From an uncultured Clostridia bacterium (GTDB taxonomy: Bacteria; Bacillota_A; Clostridia; Christensenellales; Aristaeellaceae), in NCBI GenBank assembly GCA_946408865.1, contig CAMJTZ010000015.1, forward strand, positions 1-22,677: DNA of 22,677 nucleotides. Direction: 5' to 3'. Within the stretch, counting starts at the first letter, position 1. Every line of letters begins with the position of its first letter. Below, piece by piece: positions 1-7,782 of this stretch. The notes under the pieces are model-generated. The model saw nothing but the letters and a program-made list of their open reading frames with translations, had not been told where the DNA came from and did no database searches. The translations under genes and the position numbers were made by a program.

Positions 1-365
1 TGGCGCGGATCCGGGCCATGCTCCGGCGGCGGGAAAGCTACGTGCCGGATACTCTGCAGTGGGAGGATCTGACGCTGGACAAGGGCAGCTGCGAACTGAA
101 ATGCGGCGGCCAGTCCGTGCGCATAACCGGCAAAATGTTTCAGCTGATGGAACTGTTTATGGAGAATCCCCGGATTCTCTTTTCCGTGCAGCAGCTGATG
201 GACAGGGTCTGGGGCTGGGATGCCGAAGCGGAGATCAACGTGGTCTGGGTGAATATATCTCAGCTGCGCAAGAAACTGGCGGATCTGGACACCGCAGCGG
301 AAATCCGCGTGCACCGGGGAACCGGCTATTCACTGGAGAAAAAAGATGACGGAGTGAGAGCATGA
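1..365 (+). CDS. OmpR/PhoB-family response regulator, C-terminal part (5' end outside window)
   Basis: This is the DNA-binding half of a two-component response regulator. The frame is open from the first bases of the window and reads ARIRAMLRRRE before the body of the domain, which is the usual link between a receiver domain and a winged-helix effector domain. The ATG at 18 is therefore an internal codon and the receiver domain lies upstream of the window. The rest is a trans_reg_C winged helix: LTPLE-like positions appear as ITGKMFQLMELF, followed by the recognition-helix region (VWVNISQLRKKL) and the wing (VHRGTGYSLE). The stop codon overlaps the start of the histidine kinase gene in an ATGA arrangement, so the two are translationally coupled partners. 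Target genes cannot be read from the window. Confidence 0.93.
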   Translation, partial: ARIRAMLRRRESYVPDTLQWEDLTLDKGSCELKCGGQSVRITGKMFQLMELFMENPRILFSVQQLMDRVWGWDAEAEINVVWVNISQLRKKLADLDTAAEIRVHRGTGYSLEKKDDGVRA

Positions 366-1720
366 TCCGAAAGCTTCGGAAGCGGTTCGTCCGCATTGCC
401 GTACTGGTGCTGACGCTGGCCATGGTGCTGGTGGTCGGGATCGTGAATACGGCAAATCTGATCAGTGTCCGGAATGAACTGGCGGGAACGCTGTCCGTGC
501 TGGCGGAAAACATGATTCCAGCCCGGGCGCCCGGAATGCCTGAAGATCCCGGGACGCCGGATATGCCGCCTGCCCCGGAGGACTCCGGAACCGCTGACGG
601 GGAACCCGCCGGCAGTGAAGAGCCCGGACGGAACTGGGCATGGATGCGGGGAAGAAGCCGCCATTTCCGGAATATGGTGATTGAGTCCAGCTGGTTTATC
701 GTTCACTTCGACACGAACGGCGAGGTGCGGACGCGGAATGTGAGCTACCTGGCAGATACGGACCAGGACGCGTTTGAGGCGCTGGCGCGCAGGGCGCTGG
801 AAAGCGGGAAGGAATCCGGCTGGATCCATGATTATTGCTTTACGGTCCGGACCGAAGGCGACCGCGGAAAGGCAGTCGTCGTGATGAACTGCGAGACGCG
901 GATGGAAGCCGTCCGCAACCTCGCGCTGATTTCCGCAATTGCCTGCGCCGGCGGTATCCTGCTGGCCTGGCTGCTGGTGCAGCTGTTCAGCCGGAAAGCG
1001 GTGGAACCGGAAATCCGGAACATGGAGCAGCAGAAGCAGTTCATTACGGACGCCAGCCATGAGCTGAAGACGCCGCTGACGGTGATCTCCACCAATATGG
1101 AACTGCTGAAGATGGAAACGCCGGATAATCCCTGGGTTCGCAGCACCCAGAAGCAGACCGCGGCGATGCGCCGCCTGGTGGATGAACTGGTTTACCTCTC
1201 CAGGATGGAGGAAGAGCATCCTGCGCTGACCATGGAACCTCTGAAACCCGGAGCGATGCTGCGGGAGGCCGCGGAACCGTTCCAGGCAATGGCGGAATTC
1301 GGCGGCAAGGAAATGAAGGTTACAGCGGACGACAGCCTGCGGATTACCGGAGACCGGGCGTCCATCCAGCGGCTGATGTCCACATTGCTGGACAATGCGG
1401 TGAAATATACGCCGGAGGGCGGAGAAATTACGGCTGAAACGTTTCCGGAAGGAAAGTCCGCTGTGATCCGGGTGTCGAACACGGTTGAACAGCCGATGAC
1501 GAAGGAGCAGTGTGCCCGGCTCTTCAACCGGTTCTACCGGACGGACATGTCCAGAAACAAGGATAAGCAAAGCGGATTCGGCATCGGACTGTCCATCGCC
1601 GCGGCGATCGCGGAAAAGCACGGCGGCGCCATGGAGGCGAGGATGGAGAAGGATAAGCTGATTATCTCGGCACGTCTTCCCCGGGACCATAAGCCGGAAA
1701 GCCCCGGCAGGAATATCTGA
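362..1720 (+). CDS. Membrane-bound sensor histidine kinase (HisKA/HATPase_c)
   Basis: The 452-residue protein is the partner of the overlapping response regulator. It has one membrane segment at about residues 11-33, an extracytoplasmic region of about 150 residues, and a second membrane segment at about 187-209. The H-box (DASHELKTPLT) has its phospho-accepting histidine at residue 233. The ATP-binding domain shows an N-box (LLDNAVKYTPEGG, Asn345) and a G-box (GFGIGLS, about 403-409). There is no clear HAMP domain between the second membrane segment and the H-box, only a short linker. The first third of the sensor region (about 52-90) is rich in Pro, Glu, Asp and Gly and probably disordered. 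The rest (about 105-180) could be a small PAS-like fold, but its ligand is unknown. The start is fixed by the 4-bp overlap with the regulator. Confidence 0.93.
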   Translation: MIRKLRKRFVRIAVLVLTLAMVLVVGIVNTANLISVRNELAGTLSVLAENMIPARAPGMPEDPGTPDMPPAPEDSGTADGEPAGSEEPGRNWAWMRGRSRHFRNMVIESSWFIVHFDTNGEVRTRNVSYLADTDQDAFEALARRALESGKESGWIHDYCFTVRTEGDRGKAVVVMNCETRMEAVRNLALISAIACAGGILLAWLLVQLFSRKAVEPEIRNMEQQKQFITDASHELKTPLTVISTNMELLKMETPDNPWVRSTQKQTAAMRRLVDELVYLSRMEEEHPALTMEPLKPGAMLREAAEPFQAMAEFGGKEMKVTADDSLRITGDRASIQRLMSTLLDNAVKYTPEGGEITAETFPEGKSAVIRVSNTVEQPMTKEQCARLFNRFYRTDMSRNKDKQSGFGIGLSIAAAIAEKHGGAMEARMEKDKLIISARLPRDHKPESPGRNI

Positions 1721-1732
1721 CGGAAGGAAAAG

Positions 1733-1764
1733 AAAGAAGCACGGAGCGGAATCCGTGCTTCTTT
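1733..1764. terminator. Bidirectional intrinsic terminator between the histidine kinase and paaK
   Basis: A perfect 13-bp inverted repeat (AAAGAAGCACGGA / TCCGTGCTTCTTT) surrounds a six-base loop. The A/T ends of the stem supply a U-tract for both directions. It lies between the convergent kinase stop codon (1720) and the paaK stop codon (1780), so it should end both transcripts. Confidence 0.85.
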
Positions 1765-1779
1765 GCGATTGCGGGATTA

Positions 1780-3015
1780 TCAGTCGTAGCGCTCGTCGAT
1801 GACGCGTTTGGTTTTCTTCTCGCTGCGGGGCAGCAGGCCGTTTTCCACAACCTTGACAATGGGCGTGAAACCGATCTTGCTCTTGACGCGGGCGGCGATA
1901 CGCTCCGCCAGGTTCTGGAAGTCGACGGTGCCGTCGGTTTCCACATAGATGCGCATGGTATCCTTTCCGTCGAGGTGGGAAATACGGATCTGGTATTCGC
2001 TCGAAGCCTCCGGGAAGGACTGAAGGACTTCCTCAATCTGGGCGGGGAAGACGTTGACGCCCTTGATCTTCATCATATCATCCGTGCGGCCCATGATCGT
2101 GTCGATCCGCGGATATTTGCATCCGCAGGGGCAGTCGCCGGGAATGATCCGGGACAGGTCGTGCGTGCGGTAGCGGATCAGCGGCGCGCCTTCCTTCACC
2201 AGGGTGGTGATGACGATTTCGCCGTATTCGCCGTCCGGAACGGGCTTCAGTGTTTTGGGATCGATGATTTCGATGTAGAGATAATCGTCCCAGCAGTGCA
2301 TACCGGTATTGTATTTGCAGTTGATTCCGATGCCGGGGCCGTAGATCTCGGTCAGTCCGTAGATATCATACAGCTCGATGCCGAGAGATTCGGAAATGGT
2401 GTTGCGCATCTTGTCGCTCCAGCGCTCGGAGCCGATGATGCCCTTTTTCAGCCTGATTCTGTTTTTCAGACCGCGTTTCTCAATCTCTTCGGAGAGGAGC
2501 AGGGCGTAGGAGGAAGTGGAACAGAGCACCGTCGATTCCATGTCCTGCATCATCTGCAGCTGCTTTTCCGTATTACCGGGGCCCATCGGGATCGCCATGG
2601 CGCCGAGACGCTCGCAGCCGGCCTGGAAGCCGATGCCTGCGGTCCACAGGCCGTAGCCGGGCGTGATCTGGATCCGGTCCTTTTTTGTGATGCCGGCGAA
2701 CTCAAAGCAGCGGGCAAACATGATGGCCCAGTCTTCCACGTCCTTCTTCGTGTAGGGAATGATGACCGGAAGACCGGTGGTGCCGGAGGAGGAATGGATC
2801 CGGACGATCTCTTCTTCCGGGGCGGTCATAAGGCCCAGGGGATACGCTTCACGCAGGTCGTTTTTCTCTGAGAAGGGAAGCGCCTCAAAGTCTTCGGCGG
2901 TGGAGACGGAGGTGATGCCGGCTTCCTTCAGTTTTTTGCCGTAGAAATTGCCGGACGCGATCAGGGCTTCGATCCGGCTGTTGACCTGACGGATTTGCGT
3001 GTCGGAAATGCGCAT
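1780..3015 (-). CDS. paaK: Phenylacetate-CoA ligase family (aryl-CoA ligase)
   Basis: This 411-residue adenylate-forming enzyme would activate an arylacetate such as phenylacetate or indoleacetate with ATP and CoA. The phosphate-binding motif SSSGTTGLP lies at about residues 75-83. The adenine-binding YGLTE motif is near residue 220 and is followed by GPGIG. YRTHDLSRI and the C-terminal GRTDDMMKIKGVNVFP hinge region complete the PaaK pattern. The length is close to the usual 430 residues. It is the third gene of an iorA-iorB-paaK operon, 45 bp after iorB. In Archaea and Clostridia this pairing links 2-oxoacid:ferredoxin chemistry with arylacetate or aryl-CoA. An AGAAGG ribosome site precedes the ATG at 3015. 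The exact aryl substrate is inferred from the neighbours only. Confidence 0.92.
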   Translation of the reverse strand: MRISDTQIRQVNSRIEALIASGNFYGKKLKEAGITSVSTAEDFEALPFSEKNDLREAYPLGLMTAPEEEIVRIHSSSGTTGLPVIIPYTKKDVEDWAIMFARCFEFAGITKKDRIQITPGYGLWTAGIGFQAGCERLGAMAIPMGPGNTEKQLQMMQDMESTVLCSTSSYALLLSEEIEKRGLKNRIRLKKGIIGSERWSDKMRNTISESLGIELYDIYGLTEIYGPGIGINCKYNTGMHCWDDYLYIEIIDPKTLKPVPDGEYGEIVITTLVKEGAPLIRYRTHDLSRIIPGDCPCGCKYPRIDTIMGRTDDMMKIKGVNVFPAQIEEVLQSFPEASSEYQIRISHLDGKDTMRIYVETDGTVDFQNLAERIAARVKSKIGFTPIVKVVENGLLPRSEKKTKRVIDERYD

Positions 3016-3060
3016 GGGAGATTACCTTCTTTCTTTTATCATTTTGCCGGGACAGAACGA

Positions 3061-3633
3061 TCAGGCACTGTAATCCAGGGCCCGGAAATTCAGCGCGTGG
3101 AATTTTTCGGGAATCAGACGGCGAACCGCGTCCTTCAGGTCCTCCGCTTCCAGCCCGAGCGCGCCGGTGCGGACTGCGGCACCCAGAAGGATCAGGTTCA
3201 GAACCTTCGGGGAGCCGACTTCCTGCAGCGCTTTTTCCGCATCCACTACGGTGAGATGTCCGACGCGGGAGGAAAGGTAAGCGAGCATGTCCTCCGCACG
3301 GTAGCCGGTGTCGGAAAGCGCGGCGGTGACCGGCATGACAGCACGGGAGGAAACCACGACCTGCCCGTCCGGCTTCAGGAAGGGAAGCAGGCGGACCGCT
3401 TCGCCCGGTTCAAAGCCAAGGATCAGATCCGCTTCGCCGCGGGCGATCATCGGGGAGAATAGGCCTTCACCCATCCGCAGGTGGCTGAAGACGCTGCCGC
3501 CCCGCTGCGCCATGCCGATGGTCTCGGCGGAGAGAACGGGAATATTGCGGGCCATCGCGGCGGAGGAGATCAGGCGCGAAGCCAGGACGGTGCCCTGACC
3601 GCCGACGCCGCAGAGAATAATATTCTTATTCAT
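3061..3633 (-). CDS. iorB: Indolepyruvate:ferredoxin oxidoreductase, beta subunit
   Basis: This is the small subunit (190 residues) of the TPP-dependent indolepyruvate:ferredoxin oxidoreductase. That enzyme interconverts aryl-pyruvate plus CoA with aryl-acetyl-CoA, CO2 and reduced ferredoxin. The N-terminus (IILCGVGGQGT) is the hallmark glycine-rich motif of the 2-oxoacid oxidoreductase gamma/beta-type domain, and AQRGGSVFSHLR follows as in other IorB proteins. The start is set at 3633 because GGGAGGTG sits seven bases upstream. An in-frame ATG at 3657 lies further inside iorA and has no good ribosome site. iorB overlaps the end of iorA by 8 bp, so the subunits are probably made in equal amounts by coupled translation. 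Confidence 0.95.
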   Translation of the reverse strand: MNKNIILCGVGGQGTVLASRLISSAAMARNIPVLSAETIGMAQRGGSVFSHLRMGEGLFSPMIARGEADLILGFEPGEAVRLLPFLKPDGQVVVSSRAVMPVTAALSDTGYRAEDMLAYLSSRVGHLTVVDAEKALQEVGSPKVLNLILLGAAVRTGALGLEAEDLKDAVRRLIPEKFHALNFRALDYSA

Positions 3634-5446
3634 GGGATTCACCTCCCGTAATCGCACCGGCGGGGCACAGCTGGGCGCACAGGGTGCAGCCGTTGCACTG
3701 GGCGGCGTCCGCGACCGCTTTTCCGTCGCGGAAGGAGAGCGCCGGACAGCCGATTTCCCGGATGCATTTTTTGCAGCCGACGCACTTGTCCGGATCGATG
3801 GTTACCCGGGCGGAGGAGCGGAACAGCGCTACGCAGGGAGACCGGAAGATAATGGCTTTCACGCCGGGAAGATCCGCCATTCTGCGGACAGTCTCCACAG
3901 CGAGAGGGAAGTTCAGGGGATCCACGGTTTCCACCGCGGCAACGCCGATGCCCTTCAGCACGTTTTCGATGCTGACCTTTTCCACAACCTCGCCCATCAT
4001 GGTGCGGCCGGTGCCGGGGTGCGGCTGGTGGCCGGTCATGGCGGTGGTCGAGTTGTCCAGGACGATCAGGGTAAATTCAGCCTGGTTGTAAACCGCGTTC
4101 ACGACGCCGGGCAGCGCGGAGGCAAAGAAGGTTGAATCCCCGACGAAGGCGAAGCAGGAACGGTCCTTTTCCAGGTGGTTCAGACTCTGGGCAATGCCAA
4201 GGCCAGCGCCCATGCACAGGCAGGTGTCCACCATGTCCAGTGGCATGGCGTTGCCCAGCGTATAGCAGCCGATATCCCCGCAGAAGACGGTTTTCCGGCC
4301 TTTCATGGCCTGTTTGACGGCATAGAAGGACGCGCGGTGCGGGCAGCCGGCGCACAGCACCGGCGGGCGGACCGGCAGGGGCGGAGGCGTTTCGGGCGCT
4401 TCCGCCGGAACAGGAAGGTTCATGAATCCGGCAAGGGCCGCGGCTACGCTGTCCCGGCTGTTTTCACCGGAACGGGGGATATGGCCGGTCATCTTGCCGA
4501 GAATTCTGGTTTTCAGGTTATATTTGCCGCAGAGGTAAATCAGCTCCCGTTCGATCACGGGATCCAGCTCCTCCACGCAGAGCACTTCATCGAGCCCATC
4601 CAGGAAACGGACGGCCAGCTTTTCCGGGAAGGGGAAGGGCGTGGAAACCTTCAGGGTGCGGATGTCGCCAAGCTTTTTCCGGGCTTCCATTACATAGGTA
4701 TAGTTGAAGCCGCCTGTCGCGACACCCCGGCGCAGACCGGAAAGGAGCGCCTCCTCCGGTTCGATCCGGTTCAGCGGATTTTCGGAAAAAACGTCCTGCA
4801 GCTGTTCGTTGCGTTCCTCGATCATCCGGTGGTTTCCGAAGGAAAGACGCGGGAAAATGACCCAGCGGCTGCTGTCCTTCACAAAACCTTCCACCGGGTG
4901 TACGGCATATTCCTCCGGATCCCTGACGGTAATGGATGCGTACCCGTGGGAGACGCGCGTTGTCGGCCGGAGGAAAACCGGCGTCCGGTATTTTTCGGAG
5001 ATTTCGAACGCTTCCTGCACCATGGCGTACGCTTCCGCCGCGGAGGAAGGATCCAGCAGCGGAACCTTGGAGAACGATGCGAAGGAACGCGTATCCTGCT
5101 CCGTCTGCGAGGAGATGGGGCCGGGATCGTCCGCCACCAGCACGACCAGGCCGCCCTTCACCCCGATATACTCGAGGCACATCAGCGGATCGGACGCCAC
5201 GTTCAGGCCCATCTGCTTCATGGTGACCAGCGCGCGGGCGCCCGCGTAGGCAGCGCCGCCGGCGATTTCCATGGCGACCTTTTCATTCACGGACCACTCG
5301 ACGTAGACGTTTTCCCCGCGGCGTTTCGCCACGGTTTCGAGCACTTCGGTGGAAGGCGTGCCGGGATAGCCGCACACCAGGTTCACCCCGGCGGCCAGCG
5401 CGCCGAGGGCGATCGCTTCATTGCCCATTACAAATTCATCATGCAT
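3626..5446 (-). CDS. iorA: Indolepyruvate:ferredoxin oxidoreductase, alpha subunit
   Basis: This is the catalytic subunit of about 606 residues. The N-terminal pyrimidine-binding domain begins GNEAIALGALAAG and has the GYPGTPS motif. The TPP pyrophosphate motif starts at GDS (about residues 436-438) and continues to LDNSTTAMTGHQPHPG. The C-terminus is a bacterial-type ferredoxin domain. Its first cluster motif has Cys555, 558, 561 and 567, and its second has Cys584, 587, 590 and 594. Start choice: an in-frame ATG at 5500 lies upstream of the predicted promoter, whereas the ATG at 5446 has GAGGAAG eight bases before it and gives the family length. Transcription probably starts near 5477. The reaction may run oxidatively in amino-acid fermentation or reductively to rebuild aromatic 2-oxoacids. 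Confidence 0.95.
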   Translation of the reverse strand: MHDEFVMGNEAIALGALAAGVNLVCGYPGTPSTEVLETVAKRRGENVYVEWSVNEKVAMEIAGGAAYAGARALVTMKQMGLNVASDPLMCLEYIGVKGGLVVLVADDPGPISSQTEQDTRSFASFSKVPLLDPSSAAEAYAMVQEAFEISEKYRTPVFLRPTTRVSHGYASITVRDPEEYAVHPVEGFVKDSSRWVIFPRLSFGNHRMIEERNEQLQDVFSENPLNRIEPEEALLSGLRRGVATGGFNYTYVMEARKKLGDIRTLKVSTPFPFPEKLAVRFLDGLDEVLCVEELDPVIERELIYLCGKYNLKTRILGKMTGHIPRSGENSRDSVAAALAGFMNLPVPAEAPETPPPLPVRPPVLCAGCPHRASFYAVKQAMKGRKTVFCGDIGCYTLGNAMPLDMVDTCLCMGAGLGIAQSLNHLEKDRSCFAFVGDSTFFASALPGVVNAVYNQAEFTLIVLDNSTTAMTGHQPHPGTGRTMMGEVVEKVSIENVLKGIGVAAVETVDPLNFPLAVETVRRMADLPGVKAIIFRSPCVALFRSSARVTIDPDKCVGCKKCIREIGCPALSFRDGKAVADAAQCNGCTLCAQLCPAGAITGGESHE

Positions 5447-5483
5447 GCAAAACACTTCCTCAGAAGGAGATAAACCGGATAGA

Positions 5484-5492
5484 ATCATATCA
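5484..5492 (-). promoter_or_regulatory. Extended -10 promoter for iorA-iorB-paaK
   Basis: On the minus strand the sequence reads TGATATGAT, which is a TGn extension followed by a 5-of-6 match to TATAAT. The -35 is weak (TTGTAG, at a spacing of about 20), as is usual for extended -10 promoters. The predicted transcript starts near 5477, about 30 bases before the iorA ATG at 5446. Confidence 0.6.
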
Positions 5493-5538
5493 CAAAGCAC
5501 CGGTGAATTCTACAAAAAACCCCTGAAAGTACAATGGT

Positions 5539-5567
5539 TTGACGGAAACCGCCGGAAGGCATACAAT
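5539..5567 (+). promoter_or_regulatory. Sigma-70-type promoter for tex
   Basis: TTGACG (5539-5544) and TACAAT (5562-5567) are separated by exactly 17 bases. Predicted transcription starts near 5574, about 27 bases before the tex ATG, which is preceded by CGGAGGA. Confidence 0.75.
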
Positions 5568-5600
5568 AAACAGAACCAACAGTGACACGGAGGAAAAGAC

Positions 5601-7748
5601 ATGGATTACACAAACATGCTGGCATCCGAGTTTTCGCTGCGTCCGCAGCAGGTACAGGCGGCGGTCGAACTGCTGGACGCCGGGAATACCATTCCTTTTA
5701 TTGCCCGTTACCGCAAGGAAGCCACCGGTTCCCTGGACGACCAGGTGCTGCGGGAAATGTCGGAGCGGCTGGAGTACCTGCGGAATCTGGATAAGCGCCG
5801 GGAGGAAATCCGCAAAAGCCTGACGGAGCAGGATGTGCTGACGGAAGAACTGGAAGCGCGCCTCCAGGCGGCGAAGACGCTGAGCGAACTGGAAGACCTT
5901 TACAGGCCTTACCGCCCGAAACGCCGCACCCGGGCCACTGTTGCGAAGGAACGCGGCCTCGAACCGCTGGCGCTCTGGCTGATGATGCAGCAGCCGGGGG
6001 ATCCGCAGGCGGAAGCGGCGAAATATATCGATCCGGAGAAGGAAGTTCCGGACGCTGAAAGCGCGCTGGCCGGCGCGCGGGATATCATCGCCGAAACGGT
6101 CAGCGACGACGCGGATATCCGGAAAGCCCTGCGTGAAATGATGATGCGGGAAGGCGTGCTGGTGACGAAGGCCGCGAAGGAAGAGGACAGCGTTTACAGC
6201 ATGTATTACGATTTCCGGGAACCGGTGCGCAGCATGGCGGCGCACAGGATTCTGGCGGTAAACCGCGGCGAGCGGGAGGAATTCCTGAAGGTGACGCTCG
6301 AAGTGCCGGAGGAGAAAGCGCTGGAAAGTATCCGGAAGATCTATGTGCGGAACGCTTCCGCCGCAGCAGCCCAGGTGGCCGAAGCCTGCGGAGACGCATG
6401 GGAACGGCTGGTTTTTCCATCCCTTGAGCGTGAGGTCCGCAACGAGCTGACGGACCGGGCCAATGTGTCCGCCATCCGGGTTTTTTCCCAGAACCTGCAC
6501 CAGCTGCTGATGCAGCCGCCGATCAAGGGAAAGGTCACCCTGGGCGTGGACCCCGGATTCCGCACCGGCTGCAAGCTGGCGGTTATCGACGCGAACGGGA
6601 AGGTGCTGGATACCGGCGTCGGATACTTTACCCTGCCGGGAAATGAGAACGGAAAGGCGGCCGCGGCGAGGCTGATTAAAGGTTTCGTGCAGAAATACGG
6701 CGTTACGGCGATCGCCATCGGCAACGGCACCGCGAGCCGGGAAAGCGAGCAGTTTATCGTTTCCCTCCTGCCGGAAATGCCCGGCACAGCCTATATGATT
6801 GTCAGCGAGGCAGGCGCTTCCGTTTATTCCGCCAGCAAACTGGCGGCCGAGGAGTTTCCGGATTTTGACGTTACCCAGCGGAGCGCGGTTTCCATTGCCC
6901 GGCGGATGCAGGATCCGCTGGCGGAACTGGTCAAGATTGATCCGAAGGCGATCGGCGTGGGACAGTACCAGCACGACCTGAAGCAGAACGAGCTGACGGA
7001 GGCTCTCGACGGCGTCGTGGAACAGTGCGTGAACCAGGTCGGCGTGGAGGTTTCCACCGCGTCGGCGGAGCTGCTGAGTCATGTGGCCGGCATCGGGCCC
7101 GCCCTGGCGAAGAATATCGTCGCCTACCGGGAGGAAAACGGGATCGCGACCCGGCAGGCTCTGAAGAAGGTGCCGAAGCTGGGACCGAAGGCGTATGAGC
7201 AGTGCGCCGGATTCCTGCGGGTCGCGGACAGCAAAAACCCGCTGGACGCAACCGGCGTGCATCCCGAAAGCTACGAGGCGGCCGGAAAGCTGCTGGAGAA
7301 ACTCGGGTATGACCTGAAGGAACTGAAGCGTGGCGGCATTCCGGAAATTCCCCTGAAGGCAAAGACTTACGGGGAGGAAAAGCTTGCGCAGGAAATCGGC
7401 GTCGGCATTCCGACCCTGAAGGATATGATCGCTGAACTGCAGAAACCCGGCCGGGATCCCCGTGACGAGCTTCCCAAGCCCGTGCTGCGGACGGACGTCC
7501 TGGACATAAAGGATCTGACGCCCGGAATGGAACTGACCGGCACCGTGCGCAACGTGATTGACTTCGGCGCCTTTGTGGATATCGGCGTGCATCAGGACGG
7601 CCTGGTCCATATCTCCCGCATGGCGGACAAGTTCATCCGCCATCCCGCGGAGGTGGTGAAGGTCGGGGATGTGGTGAAGGTCTGGGTTGTCAGTGTGGAC
7701 GAGAAAAAGCAGCGGATCGCGCTGACCATGGTAAAGGGAAAAATGTAA
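5601..7748 (+). CDS. tex: Tex family RNA-binding transcription accessory protein
   Basis: This 715-residue protein has the full Tex layout, matching the usual length. An N-terminal helical domain starts at MLASEFSLRPQQV. A YqgF/RNase-H-like domain starts near residue 314 (LGVDPGFRTGCK). A helix-hairpin-helix pair starts near 493 (HVAGIGPALAKNIVAYR, then VPKLGPKAYEQ). A C-terminal S1 RNA-binding domain spans about 640-710 (GTVRNVIDFGAFVDIG). Tex proteins are cytoplasmic and act on transcription and RNA processing; their precise role varies between species. The gene is transcribed alone from its own promoter, divergent from iorA. A CGGAGGA site precedes the ATG. No features are out of the ordinary. 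Confidence 0.97.
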   Translation: MDYTNMLASEFSLRPQQVQAAVELLDAGNTIPFIARYRKEATGSLDDQVLREMSERLEYLRNLDKRREEIRKSLTEQDVLTEELEARLQAAKTLSELEDLYRPYRPKRRTRATVAKERGLEPLALWLMMQQPGDPQAEAAKYIDPEKEVPDAESALAGARDIIAETVSDDADIRKALREMMMREGVLVTKAAKEEDSVYSMYYDFREPVRSMAAHRILAVNRGEREEFLKVTLEVPEEKALESIRKIYVRNASAAAAQVAEACGDAWERLVFPSLEREVRNELTDRANVSAIRVFSQNLHQLLMQPPIKGKVTLGVDPGFRTGCKLAVIDANGKVLDTGVGYFTLPGNENGKAAAARLIKGFVQKYGVTAIAIGNGTASRESEQFIVSLLPEMPGTAYMIVSEAGASVYSASKLAAEEFPDFDVTQRSAVSIARRMQDPLAELVKIDPKAIGVGQYQHDLKQNELTEALDGVVEQCVNQVGVEVSTASAELLSHVAGIGPALAKNIVAYREENGIATRQALKKVPKLGPKAYEQCAGFLRVADSKNPLDATGVHPESYEAAGKLLEKLGYDLKELKRGGIPEIPLKAKTYGEEKLAQEIGVGIPTLKDMIAELQKPGRDPRDELPKPVLRTDVLDIKDLTPGMELTGTVRNVIDFGAFVDIGVHQDGLVHISRMADKFIRHPAEVVKVGDVVKVWVVSVDEKKQRIALTMVKGKM

Positions 7749-7750
7749 AA

Positions 7751-7782
7751 AAAATTTCGCCGGGGATCAGTCCCCGGCGAAA
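7751..7782 (-). terminator. Intrinsic terminator of the minus-strand hydrolase gene, containing its stop codon
   Basis: A 12-bp inverted repeat (TTTCGCCGGGGA / TCCCCGGCGAAA, 7755-7766 and 7771-7782) has a four-base loop, TCAG. On the minus strand it is followed by a run of T residues, giving a strong terminator. On the plus strand the tail is ATAATATC, so it is weaker for tex. The TGA stop of the minus-strand gene (7767-7769) sits inside the loop. Confidence 0.8.

Noticed and set aside
18..365. A complete small response-regulator gene starting at ATG 18
   Set aside because: The frame is open to the window edge and the preceding codons (ARIRA) fit the family linker, so it is a truncated longer gene.
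5447..5500. iorA start at ATG 5500
   Set aside because: This start lies upstream of the predicted transcription start and adds 18 residues not seen in IorA. The ATG at 5446 has a ribosome site and fits the family.
5490..7643. Open frame of 717 codons antisense to tex
   Set aside because: It mirrors tex on the opposite strand, is His/Arg/Gln/Leu-rich without any recognisable domain, and has no ribosome site. Long antisense frames are common here because of the GC-rich third codon positions. The same applies to the antisense frames at 326-1690, 11531-13210, 13250-14926, 14979-16877, 16798-18576 and 18825-20438.
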